Counted from the first letter of the stretch, positions 1 through 7,925 are shown. The stretch: 26,962 bases of DNA from Palsa-1392 sp036493915 (GCA_036493915.1 DASXPA010000103.1:1-26962), one strand, 5' to 3'. A program made the numbers and translations. The notes: a model not told the origin generated them from the sequence alone.

Positions 1-1
1 G

Positions 2-181
2 GATGGAATTGTGGCGGGCACGCCAATCCCAACGATGCAGTGTCCGCAGTGTGGCAAAAGCGCGGAAGCGATAGAGGGAACCGATTGCGCCATTCGCTCC
101 ATTCGTTTCCGACCTGCTCCATCAGCGGACTCTGCCGAGGGCGCTGTTGCCAAGGCCGCGCCCATTGATCATCGTGCTTGA
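2..181 (+). CDS. C-terminal end of an unrecognised protein (partial)
   Basis: A reading frame is open from the left edge to a TGA at 179-181, giving about 59 residues. It contains one CPQCG pair, a possible half zinc ribbon, followed by a Pro/Ala-rich tail ending in IDHRA. The start lies outside the window unless the internal ATG at 35 is used. I do not recognise the family. Codon use is mixed, so this may be a chance frame. No second Cys pair is visible, so metal binding is not supported. Confidence 0.3.
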   Translation, partial: DGIVAGTPIPTMQCPQCGKSAEAIEGTDCAIRSIRFRPAPSADSAEGAVAKAAPIDHRA

Positions 182-314
182 CTCCGTTCTCTGGGGCGGG
201 GCTTGTAGATTCGCACTCTGGATTCCGAGCCGACTGCTGTTTCAGGAACGCCAATTCCTTGCGCCAGATTACAGCAATAATGGAAACGGTGTGAAACTTT
301 AGTCAACTTAAGTA

Positions 315-344
315 TTGACGACCAGTGTGTGAATTTTGTATATC
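315..344 (+). promoter_or_regulatory. Sigma-70-like promoter for the VPDSG-tailed protein
   Basis: TTGACG at 315-320 and TATATC at 339-344 are separated by 18 bases, close to the -35/-10 consensus. Transcription would start near 350-352, only a few bases before the ATG at 354, so the mRNA would be leaderless or nearly so. That fits the lack of any Shine-Dalgarno sequence. It also argues against the upstream TTG at 336, which overlaps the -10 region. Consensus match only. Confidence 0.4.
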
Positions 345-353
345 AGAACTTCT

Positions 354-1028
354 ATGAAATCCTTTCTTTGTGTCGCTTTCGCTTGTCTGCTCTCGTCTCT
401 CTCACTCCAAGCAAATCCGATGGTGACGGTTCAGGAGGTAAGCATCTCTCCCTTTGAAACCACTCACATCAAGGTCATGACACCGGATAACAGCAGCGTG
501 TTTTACGATGGCAATGTGCTTGCAGGAATTAACAATCTCCTCGTCGATGGCGTGGCAACGACTGGGTTTTGTATTGATCCATTTCACTTCAGCATTGGGG
601 GACCGGTGATCGGTTATGAGGTCGTGGATCTCACAGAAGCACCGAAGGGCGCCAATATGGACGCTCAGCAAGCGGCAACCATCCGCGCGCTTTGGACGCT
701 GAATTTTGACGCGATCGGGAATAGCAACACGGCGGCAGCAGCACTACAGATCGCGATCTGGGAAGTCGTCGCGGGTTCCCGTTTCTCTCTTCCGGCAGGG
801 CAAAGTGATTTTGGCGCTGCCGATCTGGTATCGGACGCGGAGAACTACCACGGAGCAACGGTGAATCTCGTGGCTTTGACAGGATCGGGCCAGGATTATG
901 TGATTCCCGGTTCAGTGCCCGATGCAGGAACTACATCGCTATTACTTGCCATCGGGATCGGTGTTCTCCTGCTGGTGCAGAGAATTTATCCCTTGCCACG
1001 CTACGCGGTCGCGAACCGCCGAGGCTGA
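354..1028 (+). CDS. Secreted VPDSG-CTERM protein with a possible thioester domain
   Basis: This is an exported protein of about 224 residues. It has a signal peptide (MKSFLCVAFACLLSSLSLQA), a central domain, and a C-terminal sorting tail with V-P-D-A-G-T-T, a hydrophobic helix (SLLLAIGIGVLLLV) and basic residues. That tail is the VPDSG variant of PEP-CTERM signals, which exosortases are known to process. The central domain has GFCIDP (Cys73) and, about 60 residues later, ALQIAIWEV (Gln132). This spacing and motif recall the Cys-Gln thioester (TQXA/TED) domains of Gram-positive adhesins. About 12 residues follow the basic cluster and are encoded by a palindromic repeat, so the tail is longer than usual. 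ATG 354 is preferred over TTG 336 because it begins a clean signal peptide. The gene converges with a small gene, two bases apart. Confidence 0.75.
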   Translation: MKSFLCVAFACLLSSLSLQANPMVTVQEVSISPFETTHIKVMTPDNSSVFYDGNVLAGINNLLVDGVATTGFCIDPFHFSIGGPVIGYEVVDLTEAPKGANMDAQQAATIRALWTLNFDAIGNSNTAAAALQIAIWEVVAGSRFSLPAGQSDFGAADLVSDAENYHGATVNLVALTGSGQDYVIPGSVPDAGTTSLLLAIGIGVLLLVQRIYPLPRYAVANRRG

Positions 1029-1041
1029 AATCAGGCGTGGC
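995..1041. repeat. Nested palindrome at the convergent gene junction
   Basis: GCCACGC (995-1001) pairs with GCGTGGC (1035-1041). Inside them GCGGT and ACCGC form a second stem with loop CGCGA. The structure covers both stop codons of the two converging genes. It could be a bidirectional terminator or a REP-like element, but no T-tract is seen. Confidence 0.4.
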
Positions 1042-1249
1042 GAGGCACGCGCCTTTCGATCTCGTCGCCGGACGCGCGCGATCGTGGACTAACCCCGGCG
1101 GACGGTAGATTCGCTCGACGGCTACTTCTCGGAAGCGCGTGAAAACCAGACGCGTCCTCATACCCCTCCGGGGCGTGACGCAACTCCCAAGCGAGCATGG
1201 CAACTCCCCCAAGGACCGAAAACGCAGCGATACTGGTGACAACTAGCAT
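1031..1249 (-). CDS. Small membrane protein, unknown function
   Basis: A 72-residue frame on the minus strand starts with ATG at 1249-1247. It has one N-terminal hydrophobic segment (VVTSIAAFSVLGGVAMLAW), then a polar tail starting ELRHAPEGYEDASGFHAL and ending Arg-rich. The helix followed by an acidic/aromatic stretch looks like a real single-pass peptide rather than antisense noise, but I cannot name a family. AAAGAGG lies only one base upstream of the ATG, which is very close for a ribosome site. A second overlapping minus frame (931-1242) looks less protein-like. Divergent from the hyp operon. Confidence 0.45.
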   Translation of the reverse strand: MLVVTSIAAFSVLGGVAMLAWELRHAPEGYEDASGFHALPRSSRRANLPSAGVSPRSRASGDEIERRVPRHA

Positions 1250-1515
1250 GCCTCTTTTCTAGCAGATTGTGTGCCGACTGCTAGTCGGATCTCGCCGCCC
1301 CGGGTAAGGCGAGTTCTCCCTCTTTGATTGCGCGAAAAAGCTGTGTCACGTCGGAACACTTGTGTCGGAAAACGCACAGCATGGCCGGATTACGTGTGAC
1401 CGGACAGGAGGCCCCCTCAAGTCGGAAACCCCGGTTTCTTCGCGTCTCTAAGCGATATAGATTAGGAGATGCCAGCGTCGATAGAGGGCGATCGGTTCGG
1501 TGGGCGTGGCGTCTG
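1250..1515. other. Divergent intergenic region before hypF
   Basis: No gene is convincing here, although hypF's frame stays open back to a TTG at 1324. Two adjacent inverted repeats are visible: CCGACT-GCT-AGTCGG at 1274-1288, and CTCGCC (1291-1296) with GGCGAG (1308-1313). They sit between divergent genes and could be operator or leader structures. No clear promoter was found. Confidence 0.35.
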
Positions 1516-3774
1516 ATGAAACGTCAGCGAATAAAAATCGCCGTTCGAGGCGCCGTCCAAGGGGTCGGGTTTCGCCCGTTCGTTTATCGTCTGGCGACCG
1601 AGCTGCAACTCGCCGGCTGGGTGTTAAATTCGTCACAAGGCGTCCTCATTGAAGCCGAGGGTCCGATCGAGTCGCTCCAGCGCTTCGTGCGCCGCCTGCA
1701 GGAAGAAACCCCACAGCACGCAGTCGTCCAAAGTCTTGAGTCTTCGTTTCTCGATCCGGTCGGTTACGCCTCCTTTAAGATCCGGGAAAGTAGCGATGCC
1801 GGCGGGAAGACCGCGCTGATCCTGCCCGACATTGCCACTTGTTCCGAATGTCTGCGCGAGATTCTCGATCCGCACGATCGCCGCTATCGCTACCCATTCA
1901 CCAACTGCACCAACTGCGGCCCACGTTTCTCGATTATCGAGGTGCTTCCTTACGATCGCGCCAACACCTCGATGAAAAGCTTCGCGATGTGCGAGGATTG
2001 CGCCCGGGAATACTCCGATCCCCGCGATCGCCGCTTTCACGCCGAACCGACGGCCTGCCCGCGCTGCGGACCGTCGCAGGAGCTTTGGGATTCAACAGGC
2101 AACGTCGTTGCGAAAGCCGATGACGCGCTCCTCCAGACTGCGGCCGCGATTCGGCGCGGCCAAATCGTCGCTTTGAAAGGCCTCGGCGGATTTCAACTCA
2201 TCGTCGATGCGTGGAGCGAGGAAGCCGTGAGCCGTCTGCGCGTGCGCAAGCAGCGGGCTGAGAAACCATTCGTGGTCATGTTCCCGACACTCGAAAAAAC
2301 GCAAGCGCACTGCGCAGTTTCAGATCTTGAGAAACGTCTGCTTCTTTCGCCGGAGTCGCCGATCGTGCTGATCCCGCATAAAGCGCCGAGGCAACTTGCC
2401 GACTCCGTCTCGCCCGGAAACCCAAATTGCGGGGTCATGCTGCCTTACACTCCACTCCACCATCTTCTGATGCGCGAGCTTGATTGTCCCGTCGTCGCGA
2501 CCAGCGGCAACCTCAGCGACGAGCCGATTTGCATCGACGAACGCGAAGCGCTCGAACGCCTGCGCGACATCGCCGACTGCTTCCTCGTCCACAATCGTCC
2601 GATCGTCAGGCATGTGGACGACTCGATCGTGCGAGTCGTTTACGGGCGCGAGATGATCCTCCGTCGCGCTCGTGGCTATGCGCCGTTACCGATCACGTTG
2701 CCTCGGTCGCAGCCGTCGGTGCTCGCGGTCGGCGCGCATTTGAAAAACACCGTTGCGCTGAGCGTTGATCGGAATGTTTTCATCAGTCAGCACATTGGCG
2801 ACCTCGCGACCAAACAGGCGCACGACGCTTTCTCTCGGTCGGCCGCGGATTTGCCCCGACTTTACGAGACCCAACCCGAAGTCATCGCGCACGATCTTCA
2901 CCCGGAATATCTCTCGACCAAATACGCGCGCGAGCGGCCCGGCCGCCACGTGCCGGTGCAACATCATTGGGCGCATGTCGCAGCCTGCATGGCGGAGAAC
3001 GAGATCGAACCGCCGGCGCTCGGCATCGCCTGGGACGGGACGGGCTATGGAACCGACGGCACGATCTGGGGCGGCGAGTTTCTGCGGGCGACTCCAGACG
3101 GCTCCTTCGAGCGCGTGGCGCATCTGCGCACCTTTTCGTTGCCGGGCGGCGATCAGGCTGTGAAAGAGCCGCGCCGCAGCGCGCTTGGGCTTCTCTACGA
3201 GTTGAAGGGCGAACAACTCTGGCAGGGAGCGGATTTCCCCGCCGCCTTCGCTGAAAATGAGGAACCGATTCTGCGTCAGATGTTGAGGAAACAAATCAAC
3301 TGTCCCATCACCTCGAGCGCGGGCCGATTGTTCGATGCGGTCGCAGCCTTGATCGGTTTGCGGCAAAAAGCCTCCTTTGAAGGTCAGGCGGCGATGCAGT
3401 TGGAATTTGCCGCCGATCCCGAGATTCGTGATGCCTATCCCTTTTCCTGCCGAGTAGGGAAACCAGCCGTGATCGATTGGGACACGAGCGTCGCCGCGCT
3501 CCTCGGCGATATAAGGGAGAGAAAGCCTCCGGGCGTTATGGCTGCAAAATTTCACAACACGCTCGTCGAGATGATCGTCGCGGTCGCGCGCCTGGCGGCA
3601 GAGCCGAAAGTGCTGCTCAGCGGGGGCTGTTTCCAGAATCGGCTCCTCAGCGAGCGCGCGATCGCTCGTCTGCGTAAGGAAGGGTTTCAGCCGTACTGGC
3701 ATCGATTTATCCCGCCAAACGACGGCGGCATTTCCTTTGGTCAGGTCGTGGCTGCTGCAGGGAGCCTGCGATGA
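1516..3774 (+). CDS. hypF: Carbamoyltransferase HypF, hydrogenase maturation
   Basis: HypF uses carbamoyl phosphate and ATP to carbamoylate the C-terminal Cys of HypE, the first step in making the cyanide ligands of [NiFe]-hydrogenase. Length is 752 residues, normal for the family. The acylphosphatase domain comes first, with G-A-V-Q-G-V-G-F-R at residues 12-20. Two Cys4 zinc fingers follow (C109/C112/C131/C134 and C159/C162/C181/C184), then a YrdC-like domain (about 200-385). The C-terminal Kae1-like ASKHA domain has H-H-W-A-H at 483-487, the AWDGTGYGTDG stretch and LSGGCFQN. ATG 1516 is chosen because it places the acylphosphatase fold at the N-terminus; the 64 upstream in-frame codons have no family similarity. 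The stop overlaps the next start as ATGA (3771-3774), implying translational coupling. It is the first gene of the operon. Confidence 0.96.
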   Translation: MKRQRIKIAVRGAVQGVGFRPFVYRLATELQLAGWVLNSSQGVLIEAEGPIESLQRFVRRLQEETPQHAVVQSLESSFLDPVGYASFKIRESSDAGGKTALILPDIATCSECLREILDPHDRRYRYPFTNCTNCGPRFSIIEVLPYDRANTSMKSFAMCEDCAREYSDPRDRRFHAEPTACPRCGPSQELWDSTGNVVAKADDALLQTAAAIRRGQIVALKGLGGFQLIVDAWSEEAVSRLRVRKQRAEKPFVVMFPTLEKTQAHCAVSDLEKRLLLSPESPIVLIPHKAPRQLADSVSPGNPNCGVMLPYTPLHHLLMRELDCPVVATSGNLSDEPICIDEREALERLRDIADCFLVHNRPIVRHVDDSIVRVVYGREMILRRARGYAPLPITLPRSQPSVLAVGAHLKNTVALSVDRNVFISQHIGDLATKQAHDAFSRSAADLPRLYETQPEVIAHDLHPEYLSTKYARERPGRHVPVQHHWAHVAACMAENEIEPPALGIAWDGTGYGTDGTIWGGEFLRATPDGSFERVAHLRTFSLPGGDQAVKEPRRSALGLLYELKGEQLWQGADFPAAFAENEEPILRQMLRKQINCPITSSAGRLFDAVAALIGLRQKASFEGQAAMQLEFAADPEIRDAYPFSCRVGKPAVIDWDTSVAALLGDIRERKPPGVMAAKFHNTLVEMIVAVARLAAEPKVLLSGGCFQNRLLSERAIARLRKEGFQPYWHRFIPPNDGGISFGQVVAAAGSLR

Positions 3775-4604
3775 AGCGGAAACTGATGGACGAGCCACGC
3801 CGGAGGGAAAAGCAGGAAGAGGAAATCGTCGAACGCACCGCGCCGCCTGGCGAAGTGATCTACGAAGCGATTTACGCCGAAGGCGAACACGAGCTGAAAC
3901 GCAACTTCGTCGAGCTTGCCTTATCGGGGCTTGCCGCTGGATTATCGATGGGTTTCTCCATGGTCGCCGAGGCTTTCCTGCGGGTGCACCTGCCGGCCGC
4001 CGGGTGGACTCCGCTGCTGACCAAGCTCGGCTACAGCCTTGGTTTCCTCATCGTGATTCTCGGACGGCAGCAGTTGTTTACCGAGAACACGCTCACCGTC
4101 ATCCTGCCACTCCTGCGGAAAAAGAAACTGCACATGCTGGTCAATGTCGGGCGGCTTTGGGGGATCGTCCTCGTGATGAATTTGATCGGGACGTTCCTCT
4201 TCGCCTTGTTCGTCGGCAAGACGATTGTCTTTTCAGCGGAGACGCACCGGGCTTTCGCTGCGATGGCTGAAACCGTCACGCACTTGGGCTTCGGCACGAT
4301 CTTCTTGCGCGGCATCCTCGCCGGCTGGCTCATTGCACTCATGATCTGGCTGCTGCCCTTCGCGGAGTCGGCGCGTATCTGGGTCATCATCGCCCTCACT
4401 TACACGATCGGCCTTGCGGGACTGCCTCATGTGATCGCGGGCAGCGTGGAAACCTTCTATCTCATGGTTACTGGCGGCCTCTCTTTCTCCAGTTATCTCG
4501 GCTCGTTTTTTCTCCCCGCGATCATTGGGAACATCATCGGCGGAGTGGCGCTGGTCGCGGTCGGCGCCCACGCCGAGTTTTTCGAAGCGGAGAAAAAAGG
4601 ATGA
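3771..4604 (+). CDS. Formate/nitrite transporter family protein (YfdC-like)
   Basis: A membrane protein of 277 residues with a charged cytoplasmic N-terminus (about 45 residues, rich in Glu and Arg). It has six likely transmembrane segments, roughly at 48-70, 85-105, 128-152, 183-205, 212-232 and 248-270. The sequence around EVIYEAIYAEGEHELKR and the following ALSGLAAGLSMGFSM resemble the YfdC branch of the FNT channel family, whose members conduct formate, nitrite or related small anions. The substrate cannot be read from the sequence. The gene is inside the hydrogenase maturation operon, with four-base ATGA overlaps at both ends. Formate or another small metabolite linked to hydrogen metabolism is therefore a reasonable inference. 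Confidence 0.85.
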   Translation: MKRKLMDEPRRREKQEEEIVERTAPPGEVIYEAIYAEGEHELKRNFVELALSGLAAGLSMGFSMVAEAFLRVHLPAAGWTPLLTKLGYSLGFLIVILGRQQLFTENTLTVILPLLRKKKLHMLVNVGRLWGIVLVMNLIGTFLFALFVGKTIVFSAETHRAFAAMAETVTHLGFGTIFLRGILAGWLIALMIWLLPFAESARIWVIIALTYTIGLAGLPHVIAGSVETFYLMVTGGLSFSSYLGSFFLPAIIGNIIGGVALVAVGAHAEFFEAEKKG

Positions 4605-4822
4605 ATCTGCTTTACGGCAAATTAATCGAGATCACGAGCGAGGATGGCGTCCGTTTTGGGAAAGTTCTCGTGGGCGGCGCGAGGAAGAAAGTTCCGCTCG
4701 AACTCCTGACAGACGCCGCCTGCGGTGATAACCTGCTAATCTGCGACGGCGTCGCCATCAGCAAGGTGATGCAGTCCGAGGAAGAAAACCATGTGCCTGG
4801 CGATACCCGGAAAACTTCTTGA
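4601..4822 (+). CDS. HypC-like paralogue without the N-terminal cysteine
   Basis: A 73-residue protein of the HypC/HupF fold. The pattern 'GKLIEI....GVRFGKVLVGGARKKVPLELL....GDNLLICDGVAISKV' parallels the HypC encoded next (GKLLEI...GVRMGKANFGGIVKQVCLEY...GDYVLVHVGFALSKV). Its N-terminus is MNLLYG instead of MCLAIPG, so it lacks the Cys2 that in HypC binds the Fe(CN)2CO group with HypD. It therefore cannot act as a standard HypC; a structural partner or regulator is possible. The start overlaps the transporter stop (ATGA), has AAAAAAGG just upstream, and the 3' end overlaps hypC by 32 bases. The C-terminal 15 residues lie in that overlap and have no HypC counterpart. Confidence 0.8.
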   Translation: MNLLYGKLIEITSEDGVRFGKVLVGGARKKVPLELLTDAACGDNLLICDGVAISKVMQSEEENHVPGDTRKTS

Positions 4823-5105
4823 GATCAGCATCGACGCCAATGGCGTGCGCATGGGCAAAGCGAACTTTGGCGGTATCGTGAAACAGGTCTGTCTCGAATA
4901 CACCCCCGAAGTCGGAATGGGCGACTACGTTCTCGTCCACGTTGGCTTCGCGCTCAGCAAAGTCGACGAGGAGGAAGCCGCCCGCACTTACAAGGCGCTC
5001 GAACAAATGCAGCAGCTCGGCGAACTGGACACGCCGGACGTGAAGGAGGACGAGAGTCCGTTTCAGGAGGAAGCGCCGCCCGATTCCGTCTCCCAGGCAG
5101 CATGA
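4791..5105 (+). CDS. hypC: HypC, hydrogenase maturation chaperone
   Basis: HypC binds HypD and the hydrogenase large-subunit precursor and delivers the Fe(CN)2CO group. The N-terminus MCLAIPGKLLEI holds the essential Cys2, and the beta-barrel core runs to about residue 65. The protein is 104 residues, longer than the usual 75-95, with an acidic tail (TPDVKEDESPFQEEAPPD) of unknown role. It starts inside the 3' end of the HypC-like gene. Its stop overlaps hypD in an ATGA at 5102-5105, so the two partners are translationally coupled. Confidence 0.95.
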   Translation: MCLAIPGKLLEISIDANGVRMGKANFGGIVKQVCLEYTPEVGMGDYVLVHVGFALSKVDEEEAARTYKALEQMQQLGELDTPDVKEDESPFQEEAPPDSVSQAA

Positions 5106-6226
5106 AATATCTCGACGAATATCGGGACGAAGCGCTCGCGAAAGGCATCGTCGACGAGATTCGCCGCATCGTCACCAAGCCCTGGGTATTGATGGAAGTC
5201 TGCGGCGGGCAGACCCATTCGATCGTCAAGTACGGCCTCGATCGGTTGTTGCCCAACGAGATCGAACTGGTTCACGGCCCGGGCTGTCCGGTCTGCGTCA
5301 CCTCGCTCGAAATGATCGATAAGGCGCTCGAGATCGCCGCGCGGCCCGACGTCATTTTTTGCTCCTTCGGCGACATGCTCCGCGTGCCGGGCTCCGAATG
5401 CGATTTGCTGATTCTAAAATCCCGCGGCGCCGATGTGCGGGTGGTTTATTCGCCGATCGATTGCCTGAAAATCGCCCGCGCTAATCCCAACAAGAAAGTG
5501 GTCTTTTTTGCGATCGGTTTTGAGACCACTGCACCAGCCAATGCCATGTCCGTCTGGCAGGCGAAGAAGCAAGGCCTGACGAACTTCTCCATTCTCGTCT
5601 CCCACGTTCTCGTGCCGCCCTCGATCTCTTCCATTCTGCAGTCACCGCTCAATCGCGTGCAGGGATTTCTCGGACCAGGCCATGTCTGCACGGTCATGGG
5701 CTATCGCGAATACGAGCCCCTCGCCGAGCGTTACAAGGTCCCGATCGTTATCACCGGCTTCGAGCCGATCGATATTTTGCAGGGCACGCTCATGACCATC
5801 CGCCAGCTGGAGGCCGGCAAAGCGGAAGTCGAAAATCAATATCCCCGCGTTGTCAGTCGTGACGGCAACAAGGTCGCGCAGGATTTGATCAACCAGGTTT
5901 TCGAAGTCGGCGATCGCAAGTGGCGCGGGGTCGGCTCAATCCCGAAGAGCGGTTACAAGCTGCGCTACGAATTTCGCGAATACGATGCCGATCGCATCTT
6001 CGACACGCGCGAGATCGACACGAAAGAGCCGGAGATCTGCATCAGCGGCCTCGTTCTGCGCGGGGTGAAAAAGCCGCACGATTGCCCTGCCTTCGGCACC
6101 CTCTGCAATCCGGAGCATCCGTTAGGCGCGACCATGGTTTCGGCGGAAGGCGCCTGCGCCGCCTACTACGCCTATGGGCGCCACCTTGAGAAAGCCGCGC
6201 TTAACGAACCCGCTCTCGCACATTAA
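5102..6226 (+). CDS. hypD: HypD, Fe(CN)2CO assembly protein
   Basis: HypD is the iron-sulfur scaffold on which the Fe(CN)2CO group is assembled together with HypC and HypE. At 374 residues it has the usual length. Conserved signatures are all present: MEVCGGQTH (Cys34), HGPGCPVC (Cys62 and Cys65), FCSFGDMLRVPG (about 87-97), GFETTAP, and the C-terminal cluster region CPAFGTLCNPEHPLGATMVS...GACAAYY. It follows hypC with a four-base overlap and is separated from the next gene by only three bases. The end of the gene carries the first copy (6119-6127, CCGTTAGGC) of the repeated CGTTAGG motif. Confidence 0.97.
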   Translation: MKYLDEYRDEALAKGIVDEIRRIVTKPWVLMEVCGGQTHSIVKYGLDRLLPNEIELVHGPGCPVCVTSLEMIDKALEIAARPDVIFCSFGDMLRVPGSECDLLILKSRGADVRVVYSPIDCLKIARANPNKKVVFFAIGFETTAPANAMSVWQAKKQGLTNFSILVSHVLVPPSISSILQSPLNRVQGFLGPGHVCTVMGYREYEPLAERYKVPIVITGFEPIDILQGTLMTIRQLEAGKAEVENQYPRVVSRDGNKVAQDLINQVFEVGDRKWRGVGSIPKSGYKLRYEFREYDADRIFDTREIDTKEPEICISGLVLRGVKKPHDCPAFGTLCNPEHPLGATMVSAEGACAAYYAYGRHLEKAALNEPALAH

Positions 6227-6229
6227 TCG

Positions 6230-6856
6230 ATGAGCGTCACGATCGAGACGGCGACTGATCGGCTGACGGAGCCGTTCCGCGAAAAAGTCCTGCGCAAATG
6301 CGGCGAAAGCATAGAGACGAAGGAAAAGTTCTTCGCCCTATACGCCGACTCCCTCGATGAGATGTCGCGCGCCCTCGCCGAACGCTTCCAGAAAGGTGGA
6401 CGGCTTTTTGTCATGGGCAACGGCGGCAGCCTCTGCGACGCGCTCCACATCGCGGTCGAATTCAACCATCCGATCATTGAGAAGCGCCTCGCTTTTCCTG
6501 CCATCCCGCTCATGACCGATATCGCGACCATGACGGCGATCAGCAACGATCTCGATTTCACCCGCGTCTTCGTTAACCAGCTCCGCATTCAGGCTACACC
6601 TAACGATATCGCGATGGTCTTCAGCACGAGCGGTAAGTCACCTAATCTCATCTATGCGCTCGAGACTGCGCGAGAGAAGAAGATGCTGAGCGTCGCCTTT
6701 TCCGGGAAAGATGGCGGCCGTTTTCCGGATGTTTCCGACTATTGCTATATTGTTCCCTCCTACAGCATCCATCGCATCCAGGAAGCGCACGCCACCGCCG
6801 TGCACATCGTTTGGGATTTGGTTCATATCGCGTTAGGTGCAGAGGATGTCACCTGA
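6230..6856 (+). CDS. gmhA: SIS-domain sugar isomerase, GmhA-like
   Basis: A 208-residue protein of the phosphoheptose isomerase (GmhA) family, which converts sedoheptulose 7-phosphate to D-glycero-manno-heptose 7-phosphate. The SIS phosphosugar site is seen as MGNGGSLCDALHIAVEF, followed by STSGKSPNL and the C-terminal RIQEAHATAVHIVWDLV, which keeps the family's Q-E-x-H...H...D pattern. It lies between hypD and hypE, three bases after hypD and overlapping hypE. Heptose synthesis is the annotated family role, but the position suggests a hydrogenase-linked or moonlighting function; that is inference. No other heptose or LPS gene is adjacent. The canonical GNGGSAADA is changed to GNGGSLCDA. Confidence 0.8.
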   Translation: MSVTIETATDRLTEPFREKVLRKCGESIETKEKFFALYADSLDEMSRALAERFQKGGRLFVMGNGGSLCDALHIAVEFNHPIIEKRLAFPAIPLMTDIATMTAISNDLDFTRVFVNQLRIQATPNDIAMVFSTSGKSPNLIYALETAREKKMLSVAFSGKDGGRFPDVSDYCYIVPSYSIHRIQEAHATAVHIVWDLVHIALGAEDVT

Positions 6857-7925
6857 CGAGCCGACGCCCCCTCCTGATGCCAGTCTCCTGACGGCGAGCT
6901 GCCCGCTCCCGATCACCGACTACAAAGAAGTCGTCCTCGCCCATGGCAGCGGCGGGCGCATGAGTCACCGCCTCATCTCGAAGGTGATCGTGCCGCAGTT
7001 TGCGAACGACCTGCTGGCGCCGCTGCACGATGGTGCCGTCTTTTCGTTAGGCAATGGACGCGTCGCCTTCAGCACCGATTCCTATGTCGTGAGCCCGATC
7101 TTTTTCCCGGGCGGCGACATCGGCAAACTCGCGATCCACGGGACCGTCAACGACCTCTCCATGTGCGGCGCGCGCCCACTTTATTTGTCGGTTGGTTTCA
7201 TTCTCGAGGAAGGCCTGCCGATGGAAGACTTCTGGCGCATTGTGCAGTCGATGCGCGCCGCCGCCGACGAAGCTGGCGTACAGCTTGTTACCGGTGACAC
7301 TAAAGTCGTCGATCGCGGCAAAGCCGACAGAATTTTCATCAACACCGCCGGCATCGGCATTGTGCCCGAAGGCGTCGATATCCAGCCGGCGCGCGCGCAA
7401 TCCGGCGACAAGATCCTCATCAGCGGCCCGGTCGCCGTGCATGGCATCGCGATCATGTCGGTGCGCGAGGGTTTGGAATTTGAAACCGAAATCGCGAGCG
7501 ACACGGCCGCGCTCAACGGATTGGTGAGCGAGATTCTGAAAGCGTGCTCCGACGTTCATGTCTTGCGTGACCCCACTCGCGGCGGCGTCACCAGCGCGGT
7601 CACGGAAATTGCGCAGTCGGCGAACGTCGGGGTGTTGCTTCAGGAAGCTGCCGTCCCAATCAGCGAAAAAGTGAAAGGCGCCTGCGAAATTCTAGGCCTC
7701 GATCCGCTCTATGTCGCGAACGAGGGCAAGCTCATCGCGATCGTTCCGCCTAACGATGCCGAGAAAGTCCTCGCCGCGATGCGCGCCCATTCTTTAGGCA
7801 AAGACGCTGCCATCATCGGCGAAGTCGTGAGCGATCATCCTGGATTCGTCACAATGAAGACCCGAGTCGGCGGCATGCGCGTCGTGGACATGCTCTCTGG
7901 CGAACAATTGCCGCGTATTTGCTAA
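6846..7925 (+). CDS. hypE: HypE, carbamoyl dehydratase
   Basis: HypE accepts a carbamoyl group from HypF on its C-terminal Cys and dehydrates it with ATP to a thiocyanate that supplies cyanide to HypC-HypD. The protein has the PurM/AIR-synthetase fold: AHGSGGRMSHRLI near the N-terminus, FSTDSYVVSPIFFPGGDIGKLA, TGDTKVVDRG and RDPTRGGV. It ends in the required P-R-I-C with the terminal Cys that is modified. ATG 6846 is chosen, giving 359 residues; GTG 6837 is also possible. Either start overlaps the isomerase gene, whose TGA is at 6854-6856. It is the last gene of the operon; no hypA or hypB follows. Confidence 0.96.
   Translation: MSPDEPTPPPDASLLTASCPLPITDYKEVVLAHGSGGRMSHRLISKVIVPQFANDLLAPLHDGAVFSLGNGRVAFSTDSYVVSPIFFPGGDIGKLAIHGTVNDLSMCGARPLYLSVGFILEEGLPMEDFWRIVQSMRAAADEAGVQLVTGDTKVVDRGKADRIFINTAGIGIVPEGVDIQPARAQSGDKILISGPVAVHGIAIMSVREGLEFETEIASDTAALNGLVSEILKACSDVHVLRDPTRGGVTSAVTEIAQSANVGVLLQEAAVPISEKVKGACEILGLDPLYVANEGKLIAIVPPNDAEKVLAAMRAHSLGKDAAIIGEVVSDHPGFVTMKTRVGGMRVVDMLSGEQLPRIC

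Noticed and set aside
1324..1515. Upstream extension of hypF by 64 codons
   Set aside because: The acylphosphatase domain starts right after ATG 1516; the extension is Arg/Ser-rich without similarity.
2686..3798. Long minus-strand frame opposite hypF
   Set aside because: It is fully antisense to a clear HypF with all family motifs, and its translation shows no domain; high GC keeps antisense frames open.
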